32,912 nt of DNA from Deltaproteobacteria bacterium (GCA_029938605.1 JAOZUO010000016.1:38991-71902), one strand, 5' to 3'. Counted from the stretch's first letter, positions 1 through 8,598 are shown. The notes: generated by a model from the sequence alone, not told the origin. Program-made: numbers and translations.

Positions 1-690
1 GTGGGGTACTTCGTGTGCGAGGGCAGCACCCTGGGTGCGCTGGGAGACGCATGCATCGCCGGGACTGAGTGCGTCTCGGGATTCTGCAACTCGGACCTGT
101 GCTCCGAATGCGAAGGGGACGGCGACTGCGCCGGGGCGCTTGGCTGCGTGGACGACACGGGCGGGGTCGGGTACTTCGTGTGCGAGGGCGGATCCGCTGC
201 CCTCGGTGAGGACTGCACAGACGGCACGGACTGCACCTCCGGCTACTGTTTCGATACCCCGGGGCCTGGTTCCTTTGTATGCTCCGAGTGCGAGGTGGAG
301 GGCGACTGCACTGCCCCCATGACCTGCAACTACGAATGGGGAGACGACTGGGCAACCTGTGGCGGCAGCGGCGAGCTGGGGGATGCCTGCTCCTCGGGTA
401 CCGAGTGCCAGTCCGCACTCTGCAATACCAATCTGTGCTCCGAGTGCGAAGGGGACGGCGACTGCACCGGTGGCGGAACCTGCACTGACGACACGAGCGG
501 GGTCGGGTACTTCGTGTGCGCGGGCGGACTCGGGGACGACTGCGACACGGGCGCCGACTGCGACTCCGGATTCTGTTACGACCCCGTCTGGTCCATGACG
601 AACATCTGCTCCGAGTGCGAGGTGGACGGCGACTGCACGGGCCAGTCCTGCGTCATGAACTGGGGAGACGACTGGGCCGCCTGCGGCTGA
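1..690 (+). CDS. Cysteine-rich repeat protein, 5' end missing
   Basis: This is the 3' part of an extracellular-type protein; the reading frame is open at base 1 and the GTG there sits inside a repeat, so the true start lies upstream. The visible 229 residues are built from two alternating cysteine-rich modules of about 55 residues. One ends in a GVGYFVC motif and the other in a WGDDWAxCG motif. Both carry G-x-x-C, S-G-x-C and CSECE motifs with about six cysteines each. The module pair recurs after 112 codons with high DNA identity (compare around 166 and 502), which suggests recent duplication. The cysteine spacing recalls the Dickkopf-N-like repeats common in predicted secreted proteins of Myxococcota. 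Disulfide-rich surface structure is an inference; the ligand and role are unknown. Confidence 0.8.
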   Translation: MGYFVCEGSTLGALGDACIAGTECVSGFCNSDLCSECEGDGDCAGALGCVDDTGGVGYFVCEGGSAALGEDCTDGTDCTSGYCFDTPGPGSFVCSECEVEGDCTAPMTCNYEWGDDWATCGGSGELGDACSSGTECQSALCNTNLCSECEGDGDCTGGGTCTDDTSGVGYFVCAGGLGDDCDTGADCDSGFCYDPVWSMTNICSECEVDGDCTGQSCVMNWGDDWAACG

Positions 691-754
691 GCCTGCGGCT
701 AATCCCCCGCCAAAGACCACGAAATCCATAGGCATTCATCTCTTTTTTCTATTC

Positions 755-784
755 TTGACATCCGGGCCGAATCAACACTAGAGG
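755..784 (+). promoter_or_regulatory. Possible sigma70-type promoter for the EGF/HmuY-like gene
   Basis: A perfect TTGACA at 755-760 is followed after 18 bases by TAGAGG at 779-784. The -10 is poor, so only the -35 box is convincing. It lies in the 127-base gap between the cysteine-rich gene and the lipoprotein gene, which otherwise holds nothing I recognise. Confidence 0.3.
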
Positions 785-829
785 GGACGCGGACCCTAAA
801 GCTGAACCCCGGATAATATGGAGGAGAAG

Positions 830-1708
830 ATGAATCGCTTGAAGATGGCGCTCAACGTTCCGATGGTGGTTGTGGTTTCTGTGATGGCTTGTGGAGCCCT
901 TTCGGGCTGGGTGGGATGTGGCGACGATGACCCGGGCGCCACCGACTGCGGTGGACACGGCGTGCTGAGCATGGGCGAGTGTTTCTGCGATGAGGGGTAC
1001 AGGGTAGACACGGACGACGCCCTGAACTGCGTACAGATCCCAAGCTGCGGTGACAACGGTCACTGGGACACCGACCAGTGCATCTGCGATACGGGGTACA
1101 CGGTGGACCCGTCAGACGCCCTGACTTGCGTGGAGATCCCCGAGTGCTCAGGTCACGGTGAGCTGGACTCAGAGTTCTGTGTCTGTGAAGCGGACTATGT
1201 CGTAGACCCCCAGGACGGCGCCCTCTGCGTGGAGGACGACTCCGTGCACCAGGATGGCGTCGCAGTGGACCTGGAGATCCATCTGCACGCCAACGACGTG
1301 AAGATCGATCTGTACACCATGGAGGTGTTCGGCGAGGAAGAGACGGCGTTTGACATCTTCATTGGTCACGACGATCCGGTGGACAGCGGCCCCAACATTC
1401 ACCTGGGGCCCGGTGTCACCGCCCAGAGCCTGGACGGCACGCCGCTGTACCACGCGGTCACTGAAGCCCCCACAGACGGCTACCTATCGGACGATCCCGG
1501 CGCCAATGACTATGTCATCGGGTCCACCTGGCGCGACGGCGGAGACGGAACCCTGGGCTTCCACATGACCGAGGCCGTCTACGCGGTGAGGCTGGCCAAC
1601 GGGACCCACGCCAAAATCGAGATCCTGAGCGCTCAGGGCGGCACGGTCCATGTGCTGTGCTATCTGCAGCCCGACGGTAGTCGCGACCTGACCACCGCCG
1701 CTCCCTGA
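830..1708 (+). CDS. Secreted EGF-like repeat protein with HmuY-like C-terminal domain
   Basis: I chose the ATG at 830 because GGAGGAG (820-826) precedes it at good distance; an in-frame ATG at 818 overlaps that site. The 292-residue product starts with a basic stretch and a hydrophobic segment, then a cysteine followed by GDDD, fitting an exported lipoprotein with a weak lipobox. Three EGF-like repeats follow, each with C-x-C-D/E-x-G/D-Y-x-V-D cores and closing cysteines. The C-terminal 150 residues contain an AFDIFIG strand, a GPNIHLGPG turn, a VYAVRLANGTHAKIEIL stretch and a final YLQPDGSR. That order resembles HmuY-family beta-proteins, known in Bacteroidetes as haem-binding lipoproteins and frequent in Myxococcota. 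The HmuY link is by eye and haem binding is unproven. Confidence 0.7.
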   Translation: MNRLKMALNVPMVVVVSVMACGALSGWVGCGDDDPGATDCGGHGVLSMGECFCDEGYRVDTDDALNCVQIPSCGDNGHWDTDQCICDTGYTVDPSDALTCVEIPECSGHGELDSEFCVCEADYVVDPQDGALCVEDDSVHQDGVAVDLEIHLHANDVKIDLYTMEVFGEEETAFDIFIGHDDPVDSGPNIHLGPGVTAQSLDGTPLYHAVTEAPTDGYLSDDPGANDYVIGSTWRDGGDGTLGFHMTEAVYAVRLANGTHAKIEILSAQGGTVHVLCYLQPDGSRDLTTAAP

Positions 1709-1748
1709 ACACTGAACCCAGACCCCTTCCCAAACACCCGAAGACGAT

Positions 1749-3014
1749 TCAGCGTATTACGTCCAAAACCAGGCGGTGCTGCAAGGAGCGGTCGATATTG
1801 AGAACAACGGCCGTGGTGGCGAACTCGGGGTGACCGAAGGCCTCGGTCAAGGCGCTCCCTATGGTCGAGAGGCGGACGGGGCGATCGGTAACCACGGCGT
1901 AGAGGACCAGCCGCTCAACCCCCGTGGGGGCGCGAAGCTCCCGGGGGACCCGCGCGCCGTGGGCAGGGACGGTCACTGGGGGGCTGGTGAGCCGGCCGGG
2001 CTTGGCCACCATGGGACGGATCCAGTGGAGGCGTCCCTTGTCATCGATGCCCACGATGGTGAGGAAGCGGGGACGACCCCGTTCCTTCTTTCTGCCCTCG
2101 TCGAGGGAGTAGGTGACCAGGAGACGGTCCCCGGCGGCCACGGCGGACTGGACATTTCGCCAGGGGATCCCCTGGGCGGAATTGCGCTTGTACCGGAGCA
2201 GGGCCATGGAGAAACCCTGGGACGGTAGAGGATCGATGACCCTGGTACCCCCAGACTCCTCTTTGAGGTGTGGTTCCCGGGTGGGGGAGGCGACCAGAAG
2301 GAGCACAGTACCCAGGATGGCCAGGCCGGCGGAGATGCCGTAGACGATCAGGCGACCTCTGGAGGTGAGCCAAAACCGCTTCGGGGCCTGGTCGTCGGCC
2401 TGATCGTCGGCCTGGTCGTCGGCCTGAGACGCGGATGTGGTATCAGACTCAGACTCAGACTCAGACTCAGACTCGGACTCAGACTCGAGCTCGGACTCAG
2501 ACTCAGGCTCGGACTCGGACTCGGGAACCTCCGACCAGGGGAGGCCCCGGGCCAGTCGTCGGGTGCGGCGTTCCAGGGCCTCGTCGCCCCCCCCTTCTTC
2601 GGTCCACAGGGCGCGATAGCGAACACGGCACGCGAGGCAGTCCTCCAGGTGGCCCCAGAGGCCGGGCTCGGACGAAGGAGCCAGGCGTCCGGCGAAGTAC
2701 TGCTCCACCCAATCGGTGGCCGCGGGCCGTACACACTCGCCAAAGTCGCCGGAGTCCGCGGAACCATCGCCATCATCGGGGTAGGCCGGGGAGTCCTCCA
2801 TCTCGTCCACCCGGGCCTCCAGCCACAGACGCTGGTCTTCGGTGTCACGGGCGACCAGGGGCCGGTGCAACTCCGGGTCCTTGAGCAAAGCGCCAAACAC
2901 CGCCAGCACCAGACGATCGGCCACCAGACCGTCGGGGCCGACCGCGCGGTCAGAGACGGCGGAGAGGTCCCGTTCGAAGATTGCGCGGAGTTGGCTGCGG
3001 ATGTCTGCGCTCAT
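1749..3014 (-). CDS. Anti-sigma-factor-like membrane protein with putative zinc-binding motif
   Basis: The 421-residue product has a cytoplasmic N-terminal part with H122-x3-C126-x2-C129, the HxxxCxxC signature of zinc-containing anti-sigma factors, preceded by a YFAGRL helix like the usual Y-L-D-G-E-L. A Ser/Glu run (about 164-190) and ADDQ repeats (about 198-209) lead to one membrane segment at about 222-242. The 180-residue extracytoplasmic part resembles nothing I recognise. No ECF sigma gene is in the window. The gene starts 14 bases after the RND permease stop, with GGGA before the ATG, so it is the last gene of that operon. Controlling an ECF sigma factor in response to envelope stress is an inference. 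It could instead be a zinc-finger membrane protein of other function. Confidence 0.7.
   Translation of the reverse strand: MSADIRSQLRAIFERDLSAVSDRAVGPDGLVADRLVLAVFGALLKDPELHRPLVARDTEDQRLWLEARVDEMEDSPAYPDDGDGSADSGDFGECVRPAATDWVEQYFAGRLAPSSEPGLWGHLEDCLACRVRYRALWTEEGGGDEALERRTRRLARGLPWSEVPESESEPESESELESESESESESESESDTTSASQADDQADDQADDQAPKRFWLTSRGRLIVYGISAGLAILGTVLLLVASPTREPHLKEESGGTRVIDPLPSQGFSMALLRYKRNSAQGIPWRNVQSAVAAGDRLLVTYSLDEGRKKERGRPRFLTIVGIDDKGRLHWIRPMVAKPGRLTSPPVTVPAHGARVPRELRAPTGVERLVLYAVVTDRPVRLSTIGSALTEAFGHPEFATTAVVLNIDRSLQHRLVLDVIR
2387..2520 (-). repeat. Short tandem repeats encoding Ser-Glu and Ala-Asp-Asp-Gln tracts
   Basis: From 2443 to 2520 the plus strand is an array of the hexamer TCAGAC with TCGGAC and related variants, read on the minus strand as Ser-Glu. 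From 2387 to 2426 a 12-base unit encodes ADDQ three times. Both lie inside the anti-sigma-like gene, just before its membrane segment, and keep the frame, so they are expected to vary in length between strains. Confidence 0.85.
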
Positions 3015-3028
3015 GGGTTCCCACGGAA

Positions 3029-6000
3029 TCAGAGATAGCTACTCAACATGTACTTCCACACCAGAGAAAGCGCCACCATGCCGACAAAAACCGACATGGC
3101 AATCCTGGTGGCCAGTCGCGCCCGGTCCGAGGCCTGGCGGGATCCGAGGTCGATGGCGTCCACTCCAGCGTCCACTCCAGCCTTTGCCCGCCCAAAGGCC
3201 CTCCGGCGCGACCAGGCCTGGACGCCGAAGACGATACCCACCACGGCCGGGAGAACCGCCACGGGGGGGACCTTGAACAGGAACCAGAAGCTCACGCTGA
3301 TCACCAGCGCCATATTTGCTACGTCCAGGTGGCTCCCGAACTCCCCCTTCTCAGTACTATCCCGGTCCACCACCAACAGGAAGGTCCGCTGCACGGCGTC
3401 AAAGAGTATCACGCCGCAGGGCACCACGAAGAGGGTGCCGATGGTGGAAAAGACCAACCCCCACAGGATCGTGATGGCCATGGGCGCCAGGAACTCTTCG
3501 GCGCCGAACCAGCCCATGGCCATGGGCAACAACCCGGCGATGGTGGTCACCGACGTGAGGATGATGGGCCTGAGCCGCTTGGCTCCCGCGTCGATGGCCG
3601 CCTGGGCCATGGGCGCCCCGGCCCGCCGGGCCTTGTTCACAAAGTCCACCAGCACCAACGAGTCATTCACCACGATGCCCAACAGGGCCACCGCGCCCAA
3701 GGTTCCGATGAGGGAGATGGGGAGGCCATGCACCTTGAGGCCCACCAGCACGCCGAAGGCGCCAAAGGGGATGGCCAGGAAGATGATGAGGGGCTGCAAC
3801 ACCGACCGGAAGATGGTTGCCAGGATGATGAAGATCAGGAGCAGCGCCAGGAGGAAGGAGTGCCGGATGCCCTCCTGGAGCTTCTTGCCCTCCTCCTCCT
3901 CGCCCCGGAGCTTGATCTCGTAGCCGGGGTAGCGGTCGCCGACTCCGGCGACGAGCTTGGCCAGCTCCCGGTTCGCCTTGGACGGGTTGGTGATCTTGTC
4001 GTTGACGGCGCCGTACACCGTCACCGTGCGCTTGCGGTCCACCCGCGTCAGAGTGGAGGGCCCGACGCCCTCCCGGATGGTGGCCACGGCCTTGAAGGGC
4101 ACCTGCGCGCCGGAAGGCGACCGGATGAGCAGCGCCTCGATGTCCGCGGTTTTGGTGCGCAGGGATCTGGGGAACCGCACCACCACGTCGATCTCGTCCT
4201 CGCCCCGCTGCAAGCGGGTGGCCAGTCCGCCACCGAAGGCGTTGCGCACGGCGTTGCCCACGGCGGTCACGTCCAGCCCCAGCTGCGCTGCCTTGTCCTC
4301 GTCCACGATGATCTGCAGCTCCCGCTTGCCGCTCTCCAGGTCGTGGCGTACGTCCCGCACCCCGTCCACCGTGCGGGTCACGGTGATCACCTCGTTGGCA
4401 ATCTTCTCGATGATCCGCTCGTCGTTGCCACGGATCTGCACCTGGATGGGCTCCCCCGTGTCCGGCCCCGATCGCATGAGCGCCACTTCGAAGTTCTCCA
4501 ACCCGGGCAGGTTCGCGATGACCGGGCGCAGCTGCTTGAGGATCTGCTGCGAGGTCATGGAGCCCTTGCCTTCCTTGGCCAGGCGGATCTGACACTTCGC
4601 CAGGTGGGAGCCGTACTGGCTCTGCCGCCGCCGGATCCGGATCTGCCCCACGTCACAGACGTAGCTGTCCACCGCGCTCCTGGGGAAGGAGGCGAGCTTC
4701 TTCTCCAGAATGCTGACCGTCTCCACGGTCTTTTCCAGTTTGGTGCCCACGGCCAGCTCCATGGCGATGTCGAACTGGCTCACCGTGGTCTGCGGGAACT
4801 TGACGAAGGGCGTGGACTTGAAGATCCAGACGGACACCAGGGCGACCACCAGGAAGACCAACGGGAAGGAGACGTACCAAAACCGCACCACCCCCGACAG
4901 GACCCAGCGGTATCCCGCCTGGAACACCTTGAACCACCGCGCCTCCAGGTCGCCCTCCTCCAGCCCGTTGCCGGAGTGCTTGTGCAGCTCCCCGGACGCG
5001 GACCGGGCGAAGAGCGCCTCCTCCTCGTCGGCCGTGAGCTTGACGCGTCCCTTGGGGAGCTTGGCAAACTCCCTGAGGTGAGAGGGCAGGATGAACAGCG
5101 CCTCCACCAGACTAAACAGCAGCGCAAATCCCACCACCATGGGCATGACCTGGAGGATCTGCCCCATGCGACCGGGCAGAAAGCTCAGGGTGGCGTAGGC
5201 CACCACGGTGGTGGCCACCGCGGCAAGCACGGGCCAAACCACCTCGGCGCACCCCACCAGGGCAGCCTCCAGCCGGGACTTGCCCATCATCAGGTGTCGG
5301 TAGAAGTTCTCCACCACGATGATGGCGTCGTCCACAAGCATGCCCACCACCATGATCATGGCGAACATGGTCACCATGTTGATGGTGATGTTCAGCCACT
5401 TCATCATCATGAAAGTGCCGAAGAACGCGATGGGAATGCCCAGAGCGGTCATCAGGGCCATGCGCCAGTCCAGGAAGATGAACAGCAGGAGCATCACCAG
5501 CCCCAGCCCCACATACAGGTTCTGGTTCATGGTCTCCTGACGCTGCTCGATGCGCACCGAGGAGTCCCACAAAAGCACCACCCCGGCACCCTCGGGGTAG
5601 CGGTCCTTGGTGCGCTCGATGAACTTCCGCACCCGGGCGGTGACCCGGATGGCGTCGGCCGACTCCTTCTTGTAGACCACTGCGTAGGCCGACGGCTTGC
5701 CAAAGACGCGGCTGGAGTTGGTGCGCTCCTCGAACCCCTCGGTCACCCGGGCCACATCGCGCACACGGACCGTGCCCGTGGGCCCGGCCTTTACCACGAT
5801 GCGGCGGACCGCCTCGGCGCCCTTGAACCGCCCGATGGTACGCACGAGGTACTCCCCACGAGCCGTCCGGATGGAGCCGCCGGACACATTGGCGTGCTTG
5901 CGCCGCACGGCGCTCATCACGGCGCTGATGGACAGATGGTGAGCCGCGAGCCGTACCGGATCCACCTCGATGGCGATCTGCACCTTGCGGATCCCCCACA

Positions 6001-6520
6001 CCTGCACCTCGGACACTCCCTCAATCTCCTCTATGTCGGTCTTGAGATCGTTGGCCAGTCCCCGCAGCTCCTTCTCGGGAAGCTGAGCCGACAGGGCGAT
6101 ATACATCACCGGGATCTGCCGCCGAATGCCGCGCACATAGGGATCCGCCGGAAGATCCGCGGGGAGGTTGCTCACCCGAGCGATGGCGGTCTGCACATCC
6201 ATGAGCACCCGGTTGGGATCTTTTACGTCCTCCTGCATCTCGATGTGGATGAGGGACCGTCCCTCGCTGGACTTGGTGGTGATGGTCTCAATGTCATCCA
6301 CCGTGGCGAGGGCCGTCTCCATGGGGATGGTGACGAGCTGCTCCACCTCCTCGGGCGCCACGCCCGGGTAGATCGTGGTGATGGTTACCGTGTGCCGCTC
6401 GATGGAGGGAAAGATCTCCCGCGGAATGGCGCGCCAGGCCAGGAACCCGGCCACAAACAGGCCGATGGTCACCAGGTTCACCAGAACCGGCTGCTTGATG
6501 GAGAAGCGGGTAATGTTCAT
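3029..6520 (-). CDS. RND-family efflux permease with C-terminal membrane extension
   Basis: This inner-membrane proton-driven pump belongs to the AcrB/MexB superfamily. The N-terminus (MNITRFSIKQPVLVNL) and the IFPSIERHTVTI region are typical. The TM4 proton-relay motif LVDDAIIVVEN keeps both aspartates. The TM10 equivalent reads VNDSLVLVDF where AcrB has AKNAILIVEF, so the AcrB lysine is absent, as in several related subfamilies. The length of 1163 exceeds the usual 1030-1050. About 115 residues after the normal last helix add roughly three hydrophobic segments and a charged AGVDAGVDAIDL linker. Its ATG overlaps the stop of the adaptor by four bases (ATGA), so the pair is translationally coupled. 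The substrate cannot be told from sequence. No TolC-like gene is in the window. Confidence 0.95.
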   Translation of the reverse strand: MNITRFSIKQPVLVNLVTIGLFVAGFLAWRAIPREIFPSIERHTVTITTIYPGVAPEEVEQLVTIPMETALATVDDIETITTKSSEGRSLIHIEMQEDVKDPNRVLMDVQTAIARVSNLPADLPADPYVRGIRRQIPVMYIALSAQLPEKELRGLANDLKTDIEEIEGVSEVQVWGIRKVQIAIEVDPVRLAAHHLSISAVMSAVRRKHANVSGGSIRTARGEYLVRTIGRFKGAEAVRRIVVKAGPTGTVRVRDVARVTEGFEERTNSSRVFGKPSAYAVVYKKESADAIRVTARVRKFIERTKDRYPEGAGVVLLWDSSVRIEQRQETMNQNLYVGLGLVMLLLFIFLDWRMALMTALGIPIAFFGTFMMMKWLNITINMVTMFAMIMVVGMLVDDAIIVVENFYRHLMMGKSRLEAALVGCAEVVWPVLAAVATTVVAYATLSFLPGRMGQILQVMPMVVGFALLFSLVEALFILPSHLREFAKLPKGRVKLTADEEEALFARSASGELHKHSGNGLEEGDLEARWFKVFQAGYRWVLSGVVRFWYVSFPLVFLVVALVSVWIFKSTPFVKFPQTTVSQFDIAMELAVGTKLEKTVETVSILEKKLASFPRSAVDSYVCDVGQIRIRRRQSQYGSHLAKCQIRLAKEGKGSMTSQQILKQLRPVIANLPGLENFEVALMRSGPDTGEPIQVQIRGNDERIIEKIANEVITVTRTVDGVRDVRHDLESGKRELQIIVDEDKAAQLGLDVTAVGNAVRNAFGGGLATRLQRGEDEIDVVVRFPRSLRTKTADIEALLIRSPSGAQVPFKAVATIREGVGPSTLTRVDRKRTVTVYGAVNDKITNPSKANRELAKLVAGVGDRYPGYEIKLRGEEEEGKKLQEGIRHSFLLALLLIFIILATIFRSVLQPLIIFLAIPFGAFGVLVGLKVHGLPISLIGTLGAVALLGIVVNDSLVLVDFVNKARRAGAPMAQAAIDAGAKRLRPIILTSVTTIAGLLPMAMGWFGAEEFLAPMAITILWGLVFSTIGTLFVVPCGVILFDAVQRTFLLVVDRDSTEKGEFGSHLDVANMALVISVSFWFLFKVPPVAVLPAVVGIVFGVQAWSRRRAFGRAKAGVDAGVDAIDLGSRQASDRARLATRIAMSVFVGMVALSLVWKYMLSSYL

Positions 6521-7719
6521 TGTTGGGTAGTGGAGCCGCCGCCCTGGGCGGGTTTGGACGAATCACTGGTGGCGCGCATGGATCCGGCCACGCGCACTTT
6601 GGATCCGTCCCGCAGCCGGGTGTTTCCGCTGACCACCAGCCGCTCCCCAATCTTCAGACCGGCCAGCACTCGCACCAGGCCATCTCGGGCCAAACCCACT
6701 TTACATACACGTAGTTGCACCCTGTCTGCGCCGGCGGCCAGCACGTAGGCGACAGGTTTTCCCCCGCGCCTGACCACCGCCTCCACCGGTACAAAGACCC
6801 CGTGGATCCCCGGCCCCCCGAAGATCACGCGCGCCGCCATTCCGCCGCGCACCTTGCGATCCCGGTTGTCGATGCGCACCTCCACGGGGAAGGCGCCGGT
6901 CTGCTTGTCCGCCGTGGGCGCAACGGCCACGATCTTCCCGGTCCACACCCGATCGCCCAGGGCCGCGAAACTCACGCGCACGGGCATGGTTCGTCCCAGA
7001 CGCACCATATCCACCTCGGCGAGGCTCACCATGACCTTGAGACTGGACATGTCCACCAGGTGGCCCAGCACCTTACCCGGCGAGGCGTAGTCCCCGAGCT
7101 CCGCGTTCTGGGCGGCGATGATCCCACCGAAGGGCGCCCGCACTACGCCCCCCGCATACCGCTCCCCAACGGCCCCCAACCGCGCCCGGGCCTCGGTCCG
7201 CTGGGCCTGGAGCCGAATCAGCTTATACCGCGCGTCATCGTAGTTTTTTCGGGACAGGACCTTCTGGTCGTACAGCTTCTTGGTGTCCTTGAGCTCCTGA
7301 TCCGCCTGGCCTATGTCCGCCTTGAGCCGCTTGATTGTAGCGAGAGCCTGGCGCGACTCCCCGAACAGCCCCACCGTGCTCACCCGGGCCAGCACCTCGC
7401 CCTTTTTCACTTTGCGCCCCAACGACACGTTGTACCGGATAATGGATCCCCCCACCTGGGTGGAAAGGAACATCTCCCGCACGGGTTTGGTGATCCCGGT
7501 GGCCACGATGTCGTCAGAGAGAGTCTGCGCCTTCACCGGCTTTACGTGTACCGTGAAGACCCGCTTCGAGTGCTTTCCCCGCTTCCCTCTCCTCTTGCCC
7601 TTTCCCTTGTCACAGCCCAGACCGGCCATGAGAAAAACACCGGCCAAAGCCACCAGCCAAAGCCGCGTCCGTCCGGGTCTGCCGGGTATGCCGGGTACGA
7701 TAACCAGCCAATCAGTCAT
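6517..7719 (-). CDS. RND efflux periplasmic adaptor (membrane fusion protein)
   Basis: This 400-residue HlyD/AcrA-type adaptor links the downstream RND permease to an outer-membrane channel. The N-terminal hydrophobic segment ends LMAGLGC, consistent with lipidation, and is followed by a very basic KGKGKRRGKRGKHSK stretch. The usual order is visible: a first lipoyl half (VGGSIIRYNVSLGRKVKKGEVL), a coiled-coil hairpin rich in Lys/Glu/Gln, a second lipoyl half (RAPFGGIIA), the beta-barrel with VRVSFAALGD, and a membrane-proximal domain ending near GERLVVSGNTRLRDGSKV. It is the first gene of the efflux operon. No clear ribosome-binding site precedes the ATG. The C-terminal GGGSTTQQ tail is low complexity. 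Confidence 0.93.
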   Translation of the reverse strand: MTDWLVIVPGIPGRPGRTRLWLVALAGVFLMAGLGCDKGKGKRRGKRGKHSKRVFTVHVKPVKAQTLSDDIVATGITKPVREMFLSTQVGGSIIRYNVSLGRKVKKGEVLARVSTVGLFGESRQALATIKRLKADIGQADQELKDTKKLYDQKVLSRKNYDDARYKLIRLQAQRTEARARLGAVGERYAGGVVRAPFGGIIAAQNAELGDYASPGKVLGHLVDMSSLKVMVSLAEVDMVRLGRTMPVRVSFAALGDRVWTGKIVAVAPTADKQTGAFPVEVRIDNRDRKVRGGMAARVIFGGPGIHGVFVPVEAVVRRGGKPVAYVLAAGADRVQLRVCKVGLARDGLVRVLAGLKIGERLVVSGNTRLRDGSKVRVAGSMRATSDSSKPAQGGGSTTQQ

Positions 7720-7840
7720 AATTCTCGCAGCATAGCATCGAAAGACTAGAAGGAAAGCCCTAACTATGTTTCAGTTCGTACCCACGGAGACCCAGGGTCA
7801 CCGCCCCAGTGGATCCACAGCCGCCGCTAGGTAGTACTGC

Positions 7841-7869
7841 TTGACACCGGCCGAGAATTCACCTATACG
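7841..7869 (+). promoter_or_regulatory. Strong sigma70-type promoter for rplC
   Basis: TTGACA (7841-7846) is followed by exactly 17 bases and TATACG (7864-7869). Transcription would begin near 7876, giving a leader of about 54 bases that carries the palindromes at 7890-7915. This supports L3 being transcribed from its own promoter. Confidence 0.75.
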
Positions 7870-7889
7870 ACAGTCCGCTTTTGGCCTCT

Positions 7890-7915
7890 GGTCTACGCGT
7901 AGACCTATAGCTATA
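7890..7915 (+). promoter_or_regulatory. Adjacent perfect palindromes in the L3 leader
   Basis: GGTCTACGCGTAGACC (7890-7905) is a perfect 16-base palindrome. It can fold as a 6-bp hairpin with a CGCG loop in the mRNA. TATAGCTATA (7906-7915) follows directly as a perfect 10-base palindrome, and the ribosome-binding GGAG starts two bases later. It could be a protein operator or an RNA element by which translation is controlled; the sequence alone does not decide. Confidence 0.6.
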
Positions 7916-7929
7916 TGGAGAAGCTAGCG

Positions 7930-8598
7930 ATGTTTAATATGGGTCTTTTGGGCAAGAAGGTCGGTATGACCCAGATCTTCACCGACGATGGTTTGCGAGT
8001 GCCAGTAACAGTGGTAGCCACGGGTCCCTGTGTGGTCCTGGCCAAGCGTACACCGGACAAGGACGGCTACGCCGCGATCCAGTTGGGCTTCGATGACAAA
8101 AAGGCGAGCCGCACCAACCGCCCGAGCATGGGCCATTTCGAGAAGGCCAAAACGGATCCCAAAAGGTTCATTCGCGAGATCCGGCTCACTCCCAAGGCCA
8201 TGGAAAAGTTCGAGGTGGGCCAGGAGATCAAGGTGGACGAAGTGTTCGCCGTCGGCGACATCATCGACGTGACCGGCATCACCAAGGGCAAGGGCTTCCA
8301 GGGCGTGATGAAGAAGTACAACTTCCGCGGCGGCAAGCAGTCCCACGGTGTGCATGAGGCCTACCGCCACGGCGGCTCCATCGGCTGCCGCCTGACTCCC
8401 GGCCGCGTGGTCAAGGGCAAGAAGATGCCCGGCCAATTGGGTAACCAAAGGCGCACCACTCAGAACATCAAAGTTGTGAGCGTGCGCCCCGAGGACAACC
8501 TGATGCTGGTACACGGCGGTATCCCCACCGCCAAGAACGGCTACGTGGTGATGAAGTACGCCATCAAGAAGCCGGTGCCGGACCACGCTTCGGCCTAG
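7930..8598 (+). CDS. rplC: 50S ribosomal protein L3
   Basis: L3 is a primary-binding protein of the large subunit whose long loop reaches the peptidyl-transferase centre. The product begins MFNMGLLGKKVGMTQIF, the family's standard opening. It contains the L3 signature around VTGITKGKGFQG and the GNQRRTTQN segment, with the glutamine that PrmB methylates in enterobacteria. I chose the ATG at 7930 because GGAG at 7917-7920 lies nine bases before it; in-frame ATGs at 7915 and 7939 fit less well. The length of 222 is normal. The oddity is position: L3 normally sits in the S10 operon between rpsJ and rplD, but here an efflux operon is on one side and rlmE on the other. It may be a relocated single copy or a second copy. 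Confidence 0.97.
   Translation: MFNMGLLGKKVGMTQIFTDDGLRVPVTVVATGPCVVLAKRTPDKDGYAAIQLGFDDKKASRTNRPSMGHFEKAKTDPKRFIREIRLTPKAMEKFEVGQEIKVDEVFAVGDIIDVTGITKGKGFQGVMKKYNFRGGKQSHGVHEAYRHGGSIGCRLTPGRVVKGKKMPGQLGNQRRTTQNIKVVSVRPEDNLMLVHGGIPTAKNGYVVMKYAIKKPVPDHASA

Noticed and set aside
1825..1850. Inverted repeat TGACCGA/TCGGTCA resembling the REP-like hairpin
   Set aside because: It lies within the coding frame of the anti-sigma-like gene and shares only GAAGG with the palindromic elements at 29346-29520.
2981..6748. 1255-codon open frame on the plus strand
   Set aside because: It is antisense to the clear RND permease. The His/Gln/Gly-rich product has no recognisable domain; such long frames arise from GC-rich codon bias on the other strand.
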